43,256 bases of DNA from Hyphomicrobiales bacterium (GTDB taxonomy: Bacteria; Pseudomonadota; Alphaproteobacteria; Rhizobiales; Aestuariivirgaceae): assembly GCA_025359265.1 (NCBI GenBank), contig JANYHB010000060.1, forward strand, positions 1 to 43,256. The letters run 5' to 3'. Under the pieces are notes generated by a model. The model saw nothing but the letters and a program-made list of their open reading frames with translations, made no database searches and was not told where the DNA came from. Both the position numbers and the translations under genes were made by a program. Shown piece by piece: positions 17,836 through 26,671 of this stretch (its first letter is position 1; each line of letters begins with the position of its first letter).

Positions 17836-20800
17836 TTCCCCTCCGCCACTTGTTTTTTGATTTTGAGGGAATGTTTTGGATCGCAGGTCTGCCTTATTGT
17901 TGACTCAAGGGCATCGACCCGCCCTTGCGCCAGTTCACCTGTTTCGCCGCCCTGATGATAGAAGATCACAAGATCAGAATTATTTTTGCCCAGCACTTTG
18001 CACAGTCGCGCCACACCTTTGGCCCAAGTGGGAATGAGGTCTGTGTTATCTGAAGCGAAGGCATTGCCCGTCACATCCACGCGCACTTCATGATGCTTGC
18101 CCGCACCGAAATTCAGTTCTGTCATTTTGCCACGCGTGAGGCGCACGACCAATGCATTGCCGGTGGTTAGCTTGTAACCTTGCGGCAGCGTTCTCGGGTC
18201 AACCTTTAGGATGAAGTTTGAGCCAATCGCCGCATCGGGAATGGCAGCACATGGCACGTGGTAACGGCCCTGCGCATCCGTGGTAATCAAAACACCGTTG
18301 GCCGTGACCAGCCGCACCGCCGGAATGCCGGGTTCGCCGGGTTGATAGTACCCGTCTGCGTTCAAATCATCGAACACGCGGCCAATAATATCGCTGCAAT
18401 CGAAAACAGCGTCTGGAGTCACTTCAACGACAGCCTGGGCCACGGCAAGAACATTGTTGTTATCTTGTTCGATCAAGCGCGCGTTATTGGCGAACTTGCC
18501 GCCGCCCAAGGTAGCAGAGGCAATAAGATTGAGGTTCAGCACCAGCTTGCCTGCTGGTGGCGTTAAGCTGTTGAAGGTGAGAACTTGTCCATTGATCACG
18601 GGCGTTGTGGCAACGCCATTGATTGTCGCTGAGCCTGCAGCATAGCCGAAGCCTGGCGGCATGATATCCACGAGCTGATATTGGATCCCATAGAGGTTAA
18701 GGGCCGTTATCGTAAATGCCACGACATCGCCGCGTTTCACTTGGCTGCGCGCTGCCGTCTTGGTCAAAACCGGTCTGGCCAGCGAAAGCGGCGTAACCGT
18801 CGGATGCTTTGTGGTAGCCAGCAAGCTGGTATTGTCGGAATTAGACGTCACGAATGGCTGCGCCGCAGGCCCATTTGGATTCTGGGCATTCACGGTTAGA
18901 TGTGTTGGATCGAACCCGGCTGAAACGATAGCTTGGTTGGAATAAGCGCCGCTGGCCACTTCTGCCGGGGTGATCACGTGTGAAGCTGTTAATGTTGTTG
19001 CGTCCTGCGCCCCAACCGGCAGCGCTGCAATAACAGGTGCCGGAGAAGGCTGCACGGCATTGGCATCATTGATGCTGATATTCATCAAATCCACGTTGCC
19101 GATATTGGCCACGGTGAAGCTGTATTGAATAATATCGCCAATATCGTTGGCGCCATTGCCATTGACGTCTTTCACCTTGAAGGTTTTGACAATGGCTATC
19201 TGCGGATTGGCCACGACCGGCGTTACGGTCGGCGCATCGCCCTTGAAGTCGCTGCCATCTGAAACATCGGTGGTGGAAACGCCCTTGGCAGAGCTGGAGC
19301 CGGTTGCCACAACCTGGTTATCGACATGGCCTTGCAACATTTCCACATTGGTGATCTGATGTTTTGCCGTAAAATGGCTCGTGTTGGTGGCGCCAGACGC
19401 AAGCGGGAATGGCGTTGAACCTAACACCAGGCCGGCAAAGCCCACATTTTCAGCCACACCCACATTATCGAAATCCACATTGCCAGTGTTTTTGACTGTA
19501 ATCTTGTAAACGGCATAGGTATTGGTGGCGGGGCCTACAATCGCCGCGCCCGTTGCATCTTCAAAATGATCAAATATCTTCAGCGCTGCGATGTGAGCAT
19601 CTGGCGTGATCACATAAGGCGTCGGTTGGTCTTTCGTAAAATCAACTGGATCTGAAAGATCGGTGACAATCAGTGTGCCAGTTGAGACTTTCGCACTGAC
19701 TTTCACTTGGCCATTATAAGCTCCCGCCGTCACATCCGCCGGTGTGAGCACATGGGTGGCTGTAAACGTTGTGGCATCGGTTGCGCCCGCGCTTAATGCT
19801 CCGGCAAATGTACCAGTGAACTTCAACAATCCATTGGCATTCGTGTCTGCAAGGCTAATTGCGGTAAGAGACACTGTGCCCGTGTTCTTCACTTGCACGG
19901 GGTAAGTCAGCGTATCGCCAGCATCCACAACGCCATCACCATTCGTATCAACGTAGGTTGGAGCCAATAAATCTACGGCAACCGTCGGCGTAGTTGTGAT
20001 CGCACTATCAGTTGTGCCGGGCACTGAACTTGTTGGAACACCGCTTCGCGAAATTATATTGCTCACTTGATCTGAATCAAGGCGCGCTGAATTCTTCACG
20101 ACCCCTGCAGTTTGATCAGCCCCTGTCACGATATAACTGCCGGTGAAGGTGGTGCTGTCGGTAGCGCCAGGTTGCAGCGTGATGCCTGTGGTGGGGCGGG
20201 CACTGGCCCCTGGCAACAAATCCGTAACTTTGGCATTGGTCAGGGCAACATTGCCCAGATTTTGAATGGTGAAGATGTAATCAATTTCGTCACCCGCATC
20301 GAGCAAGCCATCGCTGTTGTTGTCTTTGGTTCCTGTCTGTTTCTTAAACAGAGCCGCTTGGGCGTTTGCTGTTACGTTAACGACGGTCGGCGCATTTGCA
20401 GTGAAGCTGGCGGCATCTGAATCATCTGTTGCCGTCAATCCCTTGGCTGCGTTGGTGCCTGTCGCGACAACTTGGTTATCAAAGTGGCCAGCCAACATTT
20501 CGGCATTAATGAGTTGATGCTTAACGGTGAAATGCGTTGTGTCGATTGCATTCACGGCAAGCGCGAATGGCGTGGCACCAAAGATCGTACCGATGAAACC
20601 TGCCTTTTCCGCAATCGTGACGTTGTCGAGATTTATGTTGCCGGTGTTCTTCAACGACACTTTGTAAACGGCGAAGTTACCAGTGGCTGCGCTCGCAACC
20701 GTGGTGCCCGTGATATCTTCAAAATGATCGAAGATTTTCAACACTGCAACTTGCGCCTTGGGTGTGATGAAATAAGGCGTTTGCCCATCTTGGTTAAAGC

Positions 20801-23800
20801 TGGTTGGATCAGAAAGATCGGTGACTGGTTTCACACCGGATGATGTGTTGGCGCTGCCGTTTATTTTCGCCTGGGCATTATAAACACCCGCAACCATATC
20901 CGCGGCGGTGATCACATGGCTGGCTGTGAAAGTGGTTGTATCGGTAGCGCTTGGGGACAAAGTGCCAATTGGGCCGCCTGTTGGAATAAGCAGCGCACCG
21001 GCATTGCCGTCCACCAAAGTGATCCCAGTGATGGGGACAAGTCCAGTGTTCTTGACTTGAACGGCATAAGTGAGCGTATCGCCGGCATCGACGATGCCAT
21101 CTCCATTCGTATCAACATAGGTAGGAGCCGACAGAATAGCGCCAATTTTCGGCGCCGGTTGCACTGCGGTGTCGGTGGTGCCGGGCGTGGAGCTGATAGG
21201 GTCGCCGCTATTCGACAGAACATTGTTTACCTGCGCTGAATCCGCCTTGGCGCGGTTCTTAACAATGCCCGCAGCGTCATCGGCCGGTTGAATAATATAG
21301 GTGGCCGTGAAGCTGCTCGAATCCACCGCAGCGGGGGCCAAGCTAATACCAGCCGTTGGGCCGCTCACCACAACGCCCGCCAACAAGTCAGTCAATTTGA
21401 GATTGGTGAGCGTTACATTGCCCGTGTTTTGAATCACAAAGCTGTAATCCAGCTCATCGCCCGAATCCACAAAGCCATCGCCATTCAAATCTTTCCACAG
21501 GCTCTGCTTCTTGAACAAAGCCATTTGCGGATTGGCGACGACTGCAACAACCGTGGGCGAGTCTCCGGAAAGGCTGCTGGAGTCGGAATCATCAGTCGCC
21601 GTCAACCCTTTGGCGGTGTTGGTACCAGTGGCGACAAGCTGGTTATCAAAATGGCCCGCCAACATTTCTGCATCGGTTATCAAATGCTTGGCGCTGAAAT
21701 GCGTATTGTCAGTTGCACCAACCGCCAGCGCAAAGGGTGTGGTGCCACTGATCGTGCCATTGAAGCCCGCTTTTTCAGCGACCGTCACGGTGTCGAGCGC
21801 TACATTGCCGGAATTCTTCACCGTCACGCTATAAACAGCTGTTGCACCAGCCAACGGGGCGGCAATGGTGGCCCCCACCGAGTCTTCATAGTGATTGAAC
21901 GTTTTTAACGTGGCGATGCGTGCCGTGGCCGTCATCAAATAGGGTGTAGGCAAATCCTGCGTGAAGCTGGATGGATCAGAAAGATCGGTAATTGTCTTTA
22001 TGCCGGCGCTTGTATTGGCCGTTGCACTCACTTTGGCTTGTGCGTTGTATAACCCCAGGGTCAAGTCGGCGGCGGTAATAATATGCGTAGCTGTGAAGGT
22101 TGTTGTGTCCGTTACACCAGAAGACAGAGCTGCTATGGGGCCACCTGATGGAACCAGGAGAGCATTGGAATTGGCGTCAACCAACGTCACACCCATCAGA
22201 GTCACGAGGCCGGTGTTTTTAACCTGCACGACGTAACTGAGCGTGTCGCCTGCATCCACAACGCCGTCAGCATTTGTATCAACGTAAGATGGCGCAAGCA
22301 CAACAACGCCAATTTTGGGCGCTGGCTGAACCACCGTGTCTGTTGTGCCCGGTGTCGAACTGGTTTGATCGCCGCTATTTGAGAGAACATTGCCAACCTG
22401 CGTTGCATCAACGCGAGCGCGATTTTTCACAACGGCGGCAGTTTCATCCGCAGGCTGAATAATGTAGGTGGCGGTATAACTGCTCGAATCCAGCGCGTTC
22501 GGTGCCAGCGTTATACCAGATGATGGACCTGACAACACCACACCTGCCAACAGGTCAGTAACTTTGGCATTCGTCAGCGTCACATTGCCAGTGTTTTGAA
22601 CCGTGAAGCCGTAATCCAGCTCGTCGCCCGCGTCCACCAACCCGTCATTGTTCAAATCTTTCCAAAGGCTTTGCTTCTTGAACAACGCCACTTGCGGAAC
22701 TTGAATGAGCGGCTGAACCGTGGACGCATTGCCGGTTGGCACCGTAGGATCAGAATCATGCGAAACGACAGTGTTATCCGGTGCCATGCCATTTGCAGTG
22801 GCAGAGTTTGAAACAAACCCGGCGTCCACATCAGCCTGGGTCAAAACATAAATGCCAGTTGCGCTGGCATCCGTGGCCCCGGGCGCAAGGGGGGCAACAA
22901 CGGGGCTGCCCGAAATCACCACCGGTACACCCAGCTTGTCTACAACGGTAATGCCATGCAGCGTCACATTGCCAAGATTGTAAACAGTGAAGAGGTAATG
23001 AACCTTGTCGCCAGCGTCGTTTCGACCGTTGCCATTGACATCTTCAATACTGCTTACAGATTTCACCAAGCCGATGGCGGGCTTGGATGCAAGCGCAACA
23101 ACGGTGGGTGAATGCAATTTTGGATCAAGTGGATCTGATTGCGCAGTAATCGCCGAAGTTAAGGGGGGCTTGGCGGTGGCCGTGGCTTGATTTTGGAATG
23201 TGCCTGCATCAACGTCAGCCTGCGTCAACGTGTAAGAAGCGGTATAGCTGGTGCTATCTGTAACGCCCGGAGCAAGATTGGCAATCTGGGTGCCGCTGAC
23301 AGTCACGCCGGGTGTTGCATCTGCTACCGTCGCGGGATTAAGCGTAACATTGCCTAAATTGGTGACCGAAAATTTATAAGTAATTTTATCGCCTGCTTTG
23401 GGCTGGCCTGGCAAAGCTGTAACCAAAGTACCAGCTTTTACCACACCCACTGCCGGCGCTTGCGGCAAGGGTAGATCAAAAGTGGCAACATGCGAAATCG
23501 TGAGGCCGCCAATATCTTGGGCCGTAGCCGTTGCAATATTGTGCACCGTGCCCGCATCAATGTCTGTTTGTTTTAAAACATATGGGCCGGTGAAGACTGT
23601 GCTTTTGCCGGGGTCAAGCTGCGGAACTGTGACAGGCGAGATCGAGGCCGTGGCGAATTGATCGTAAACTTTTATTGTAGAGAGTGGAACATCTGCAACC
23701 AACTGCAACATACTCTCGTGACCGCGATCAACCCAGGTAACATAGCCATTGGAATGAACCGCACCCGCAGCAAGATCGGCAGCTGTTAGATCGCGCGTGA

Positions 23801-24887
23801 AGATGATGCTGGCCGCATCTGTTTCATTCGGATTGAGGAGGCTAAGCGCGCTTCCAAAAGCAAAGCTGTCGGGCTGCGCAATTTGAATGCTGGTGACAGG
23901 GCCATCACCCATATTGGTGAGCGCATAGACAAACCCGATCCTCTCACCGGCAAGCAGTGGCCCAGTTTTACCAGACATGCGCACCAACTGACGATCAGCA
24001 TGAAATTCAGAATTCAAAACTGGCGCAGGTGATGAATTTGCGAATTTGCGGCCAGCTGCCTCCACAATGCCAGAGTGCCGTTGGATCTCATCGAGGCTAG
24101 CGGTGATCAATTCATCCGGGCCAGCATTTTGCGCACTGTCAAGCAGCGCTACAAAATGCGCATTCACCTTTTCATTGCTGGCCAACAATGGATCGCTCAC
24201 CGACACATTGAACAACGGGCTGGTTCCGGTGTTTGTTACAGTCAAGGTATAACTTGCGGTGTCATTTGCTTTGGGTGGCGTGGTTGCCAGGGAAGCTGTT
24301 TTAACAAATGAATAACTGGCAACGTAACCGAGTGGTGTGGTCACACTGCTCGAAGCGCTCACCGCTGTTGCAGCGGGGATAGCGGCCGTTCCATTGATCG
24401 TGGCGTTGTTGGTGTGGCTCCCCGCCACAAAATCAGCCACGGTCAAAGTGTAGGTGGCGGTGAAAGTTAAATTATCGACAGCCCCGGGGTTCAGACTGAT
24501 CGGACCGCCGGTCACCACGGTTCCAGCATCCGTTAAGGTGATGTTGTTGATTGTCACGTTGCCGGTGTTGGTGACGACGAAGGTATAGTTAACCTTGTCA
24601 CCGGGGTCTCGAATGCCATTACCGTTGGTGTCGGTAATGTTCTTTTCGATTTTTGATAAGGTGAAAGCTGGACTTGGCGCAGCCACCGGAACGGCGGCAC
24701 TGGACGACCCGTAATTTTTTGTGATTCCGTTGTAGGTTCCCGTTGCTTCCGAGGTGTTGGCGATCACTGCTTGGGCAACTGAAACAAGCTGCACAGCACA
24801 CATCATGAAAAGCACAAAAGAAGCCATCGCGTTGGCGAGGCTTCTGGGTGCCGATCGGCATAGGCTATGCCTGATGTTACGCTGCAT
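17832..24887 (-). CDS. Giant DUF11-repeat surface protein with SdrD_B-like and OmpA-like C-terminus
   Basis: This protein has about 2350 residues and a Sec signal peptide (hydrophobic segment SFVLFMMCAVQLVSVAQA). About sixteen DUF11-type Ig-like modules of about 130 residues follow, each with Y-x-V-x-NTGNVTL. Ten Ca-loop-like motifs such as DTNGNGIRDPGD, DLNNDGLVDAGDE and DTNGDGIVDAGD mark module starts. Modules 6-14 form three super-repeats (see 19198-22690). After the last module comes an SdrD_B/Cna_B-like domain (IIGRVFDDLNADGYYQPGE, TTDAQGRYHVP), then a degenerate OmpA-like tail (about 17890-18060). It is expected to be exported through Sec and displayed at or beyond the outer membrane as a long stalk. 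No RTX/type I signal was seen. ATG 24887 is chosen; GTG 24899 is possible. The end is coupled to the barrel gene. Confidence 0.85.
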   Translation of the reverse strand: MQRNIRHSLCRSAPRSLANAMASFVLFMMCAVQLVSVAQAVIANTSEATGTYNGITKNYGSSSAAVPVAAPSPAFTLSKIEKNITDTNGNGIRDPGDKVNYTFVVTNTGNVTINNITLTDAGTVVTGGPISLNPGAVDNLTFTATYTLTVADFVAGSHTNNATINGTAAIPAATAVSASSSVTTPLGYVASYSFVKTASLATTPPKANDTASYTLTVTNTGTSPLFNVSVSDPLLASNEKVNAHFVALLDSAQNAGPDELITASLDEIQRHSGIVEAAGRKFANSSPAPVLNSEFHADRQLVRMSGKTGPLLAGERIGFVYALTNMGDGPVTSIQIAQPDSFAFGSALSLLNPNETDAASIIFTRDLTAADLAAGAVHSNGYVTWVDRGHESMLQLVADVPLSTIKVYDQFATASISPVTVPQLDPGKSTVFTGPYVLKQTDIDAGTVHNIATATAQDIGGLTISHVATFDLPLPQAPAVGVVKAGTLVTALPGQPKAGDKITYKFSVTNLGNVTLNPATVADATPGVTVSGTQIANLAPGVTDSTSYTASYTLTQADVDAGTFQNQATATAKPPLTSAITAQSDPLDPKLHSPTVVALASKPAIGLVKSVSSIEDVNGNGRNDAGDKVHYLFTVYNLGNVTLHGITVVDKLGVPVVISGSPVVAPLAPGATDASATGIYVLTQADVDAGFVSNSATANGMAPDNTVVSHDSDPTVPTGNASTVQPLIQVPQVALFKKQSLWKDLNNDGLVDAGDELDYGFTVQNTGNVTLTNAKVTDLLAGVVLSGPSSGITLAPNALDSSSYTATYIIQPADETAAVVKNRARVDATQVGNVLSNSGDQTSSTPGTTDTVVQPAPKIGVVVLAPSYVDTNADGVVDAGDTLSYVVQVKNTGLVTLMGVTLVDANSNALLVPSGGPIAALSSGVTDTTTFTATHIITAADLTLGLYNAQAKVSATANTSAGIKTITDLSDPSSFTQDLPTPYLMTATARIATLKTFNHYEDSVGATIAAPLAGATAVYSVTVKNSGNVALDTVTVAEKAGFNGTISGTTPFALAVGATDNTHFSAKHLITDAEMLAGHFDNQLVATGTNTAKGLTATDDSDSSSLSGDSPTVVAVVANPQMALFKKQSLWKDLNGDGFVDSGDELDYSFVIQNTGNVTLTNLKLTDLLAGVVVSGPTAGISLAPAAVDSSSFTATYIIQPADDAAGIVKNRAKADSAQVNNVLSNSGDPISSTPGTTDTAVQPAPKIGAILSAPTYVDTNGDGIVDAGDTLTYAVQVKNTGLVPITGITLVDGNAGALLIPTGGPIGTLSPSATDTTTFTASHVITAADMVAGVYNAQAKINGSANTSSGVKPVTDLSDPTSFNQDGQTPYFITPKAQVAVLKIFDHFEDITGTTVASAATGNFAVYKVSLKNTGNINLDNVTIAEKAGFIGTIFGATPFALAVNAIDTTHFTVKHQLINAEMLAGHFDNQVVATGTNAAKGLTATDDSDAASFTANAPTVVNVTANAQAALFKKQTGTKDNNSDGLLDAGDEIDYIFTIQNLGNVALTNAKVTDLLPGASARPTTGITLQPGATDSTTFTGSYIVTGADQTAGVVKNSARLDSDQVSNIISRSGVPTSSVPGTTDSAITTTPTVAVDLLAPTYVDTNGDGVVDAGDTLTYPVQVKNTGTVSLTAISLADTNANGLLKFTGTFAGALSAGATDATTFTATHVLTPADVTAGAYNGQVKVSAKVSTGTLIVTDLSDPVDFTKDQPTPYVITPDAHIAALKIFDHFEDATGAAIVGPATNTYAVYKITVKNTGNVDFDNVGVAENVGFAGLVLGSTPFPLASGATNTSHFTAKHQITNVEMLQGHVDNQVVATGSSSAKGVSTTDVSDGSDFKGDAPTVTPVVANPQIAIVKTFKVKDVNGNGANDIGDIIQYSFTVANIGNVDLMNISINDANAVQPSPAPVIAALPVGAQDATTLTASHVITPAEVASGAYSNQAIVSAGFDPTHLTVNAQNPNGPAAQPFVTSNSDNTSLLATTKHPTVTPLSLARPVLTKTAARSQVKRGDVVAFTITALNLYGIQYQLVDIMPPGFGYAAGSATINGVATTPVINGQVLTFNSLTPPAGKLVLNLNLIASATLGGGKFANNARLIEQDNNNVLAVAQAVVEVTPDAVFDCSDIIGRVFDDLNADGYYQPGEPGIPAVRLVTANGVLITTDAQGRYHVPCAAIPDAAIGSNFILKVDPRTLPQGYKLTTGNALVVRLTRGKMTELNFGAGKHHEVRVDVTGNAFASDNTDLIPTWAKGVARLCKVLGKNNSDLVIFYHQGGETGELAQGRVDALESTIRQTCDPKHSLKIKKQVAEGK
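19198..22690 (-). repeat. Three tandem ~1.16-kb coding super-repeats inside the giant gene
   Basis: Units begin at ALFKKQSLWKDLNNDG (near 22690), ALFKKQSLWKDLNGDG (near 21523) and ALFKKQTGTKDNNSDG (near 20357); a related motif (IAIVKTFKVKDVNGNG) follows near 19198. Each unit of about 389 residues contains three different DUF11 modules in the same order (ALFKKQ type; YVDTN-x-DG type; an EDxxG / TPFxLA type ending EMLxGHxDNQ). Units 1 and 2 are also close at the DNA level, pointing to duplication of a three-module block. Confidence 0.85.
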
Positions 24888-24934
24888 CGCTCGATTCACT
24901 CACGCAAAAATACATCCCGTGAGCGTTTCAAGTA

Positions 24935-25927
24935 CTAACCGTGGTTGAACTCAGCCTGGGTAACAACGTGCGCCCAGGTGAAAGTAGCCGTGGCACCAGG
25001 TGCGAGCGTGCTCCAGATACCGTTGTTAGCCGTTGCATCAGTTGATGCGGCCGCACCAAGAGGGCCAGGCGTGGTAAGCGTTTCGCCGATGATGTTGCCG
25101 CCACCAAGGCCAACAAGTGAGCCTGGGCCCGGGTTCGTGTCATGCAAGTCGCTGGGTGACACACTGGTCATGGGCACTGTGCCGTTGTTCGTAATGGCGA
25201 AGGTGTAGGTAATGGTTTCCCCAACATCAGCCTTGCCCGCTGTGCCGCCTGCTTTATCAGCCAAGATCGCAGTCTTGACAATCGATAGCGATGGATAACC
25301 GACGATGGTGGTTGTGGCGGTGGATTTGTTGACCGCAGGAATCGAATAGGCCGTGTTGGACGGGCCATAAACACCCGATGCAACCGCGCTGTTGACAACG
25401 AGATTTGAGCCGGCAAGGCCTGCGCCATGGTAAACATCCAGGGTTGAGAGGGTGTAAGTGGCGGTGAAATTTTGAAATCCAGCGGGCGCAATGGTTGCGG
25501 TTGCCGGGGTGAAAGCACTGAGTGAGAGCGTTCCAGCAAAGCCGCCGAAGCTTGGACCAGCGTCAACGGGCGCCACGCTGTTCATGGTTACGTTGCCATT
25601 GTTGGTGACGACATAGGTAAAGGTAATGCTGTCTCCCGCATCCGTCTGCGTTACATTCGTGCCGGCGCCCACTGTTGGCGCCGCCGCCGTTTTGGCAATG
25701 GTCAGGCTGGGTGCCGCTGCAGCCACCGGCACACTCTGGCTTGATGAGCCATAATTTGCGGTGGACGCATTGTAGGTACCGGTTGCTTGCGCGGTATTGT
25801 CAATCGACGCAAAGGTTGGCGTAACTTGTGCCATTACGAAGGTGCCTGCCAAAAGCGTGGTCATGGTATTTCGCGTTCGCCGCGCAAACGCATAGGCTGT
25901 TATAAGGTTTGAAGTCTGGTTTTTCAT
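24935..25927 (-). CDS. Secreted small DUF11-domain protein
   Basis: This 330-residue protein has a long N-region and signal peptide (TMTTLLAGTFVMAQVTPTFA). The mature part starts with ATGTYNASTANYGSSSQSVP, almost the same motif as in the giant protein (ATGTYNGITKNYGSSS). Two DUF11 modules follow (DAGDSITFTYVVTNNGNVTM near residue 90-110; DVGETITYTFAITNNGTVPM near 220-240). It ends at AHVVTQAEFNHG, where a full DUF11 module would continue with one more strand pair, so the last module looks cut short. The start ATG 25927 has GGGGA 7 bases upstream. It lies 47 bases upstream of the giant gene and is probably in the same operon. It may be a capping or initiating subunit, or a decayed paralogue; the sequence does not decide. 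Confidence 0.8.
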   Translation of the reverse strand: MKNQTSNLITAYAFARRTRNTMTTLLAGTFVMAQVTPTFASIDNTAQATGTYNASTANYGSSSQSVPVAAAAPSLTIAKTAAAPTVGAGTNVTQTDAGDSITFTYVVTNNGNVTMNSVAPVDAGPSFGGFAGTLSLSAFTPATATIAPAGFQNFTATYTLSTLDVYHGAGLAGSNLVVNSAVASGVYGPSNTAYSIPAVNKSTATTTIVGYPSLSIVKTAILADKAGGTAGKADVGETITYTFAITNNGTVPMTSVSPSDLHDTNPGPGSLVGLGGGNIIGETLTTPGPLGAAASTDATANNGIWSTLAPGATATFTWAHVVTQAEFNHG

Positions 25928-25983
25928 TGGGTATCCCCGGTCTTGGTGTTGTTGTGGGCTTGAGTTTGGTTTGAAAAAATGAA

Positions 25984-26220
25984 TCACGCTGGAGGTGCGG
26001 GCGGGCCGACGCGCGGCGGCCTGCGCCTTCGTTTGATTTTACGTTTGGCTGTTGGTCCAGCGTCCGCGCACTGAAAGTGCGTCTCTGGCAGCGTGCCATC
26101 GGTGTGAAATGTTATGGTCAAATACGTGCCGCTGCATGTTTTTGGCGCTGGCACAGCCCTGAATCGGCCATGCCAGAGCTGGCTTTGGGCCAAACGGCTC
26201 TGGTCTGTGTAATCCACCAC
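25984..26220 (-). CDS. Small hypothetical ORF upstream of the DUF11 operon
   Basis: A 78-codon frame starts at GTG 26220 with AGGA 5 bases upstream, and stops at 25984, 56 bases before the small DUF11 gene. The protein has an ordered-looking centre (LWHGRFRAVPAPKTCSGTY, then TITFHTDGTLPETHFQCAD) with two Cys, and a basic Pro-rich tail (KRKIKRRRRPPR, then VGPPAPPA). Third codon positions are mostly G or C, as in real genes here. No family is recognised, and no signal peptide or membrane segment is present. It may be a leader peptide, a small regulator or a chance ORF. Confidence 0.35.
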   Translation of the reverse strand: MVDYTDQSRLAQSQLWHGRFRAVPAPKTCSGTYLTITFHTDGTLPETHFQCADAGPTAKRKIKRRRRPPRVGPPAPPA

Positions 26221-26671
26221 GAAGTTCCTGAATTAAGGGGTAAGACTCAACGCCGACACACGGGCATGAAGGAATCTAATTTCCTAACGCCAACCCACTG
26301 AACAACGAGACCATCAGTTGAAGGTTAACTTGGTTTAGGATTCGGCCCTTAATGAACGGTTAATTTGGCTTGATTCGTATCGTTCTGAAACGTCTTTAAT
26401 GTAATCAATTAAAGCCTTAGCAGTTTGGGACGGCAAGTTGGCAACGTGTGCGAGTCCGATGAAGCTTGGAATGATCCACAAGACTTGATATTGTAAAAAT
26501 CATCACTTTTGTTAAACTTTAAGCTGCAAAAATAATTTGCTATCTAAGATTTTATACCGGTTAAAATACAATTATAGATATATAAATTTTAATGTCGGGC
26601 GCCACGCGGCGCTGGTTCGCCTCGTATTGGGCTTGGCGAGACCACCTTGAGGAAGACGAAAATGCGGTGGT
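26221..26671. other. AT-rich intergenic region upstream of the DUF11 operon
   Basis: About 450 bases without a convincing gene. The part from 26480 to 26592 is strongly AT-rich. It holds a perfect TTAA-N7-TTAA box (26349-26363), a weaker copy just beside it (TTAACTTGGTTTAG, near 26325), and, at 26594-26612, a short GC hairpin (GGCGCC/GGCGC arms) that may help end transcription from the Dabb gene. The promoter of the DUF11 operon is expected here, but no -35/-10 pair can be assigned with confidence. Confidence 0.5.
26349..26363. promoter_or_regulatory. Candidate CtrA-binding box (TTAA-N7-TTAA)
   Basis: TTAATGAACGGTTAA fits exactly the CtrA consensus of alphaproteobacteria. It is 130 bases upstream of the 78-codon ORF and about 420 bases upstream of the small DUF11 gene. 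The motif is only 8 fixed bases in an AT-rich region, so chance occurrence is possible. Confidence 0.4.

Noticed and set aside
19198-22690. Regular repeats as a CRISPR array or satellite
   Set aside because: The repeats are long, in frame and encode DUF11 modules; there are no short identical repeats with unique spacers.
17832-24887. Giant protein as a type I (RTX) secreted adhesin
   Set aside because: It has a Sec signal peptide, no GGxGxD nonapeptide array, and no ABC/HlyD secretion genes next to it.
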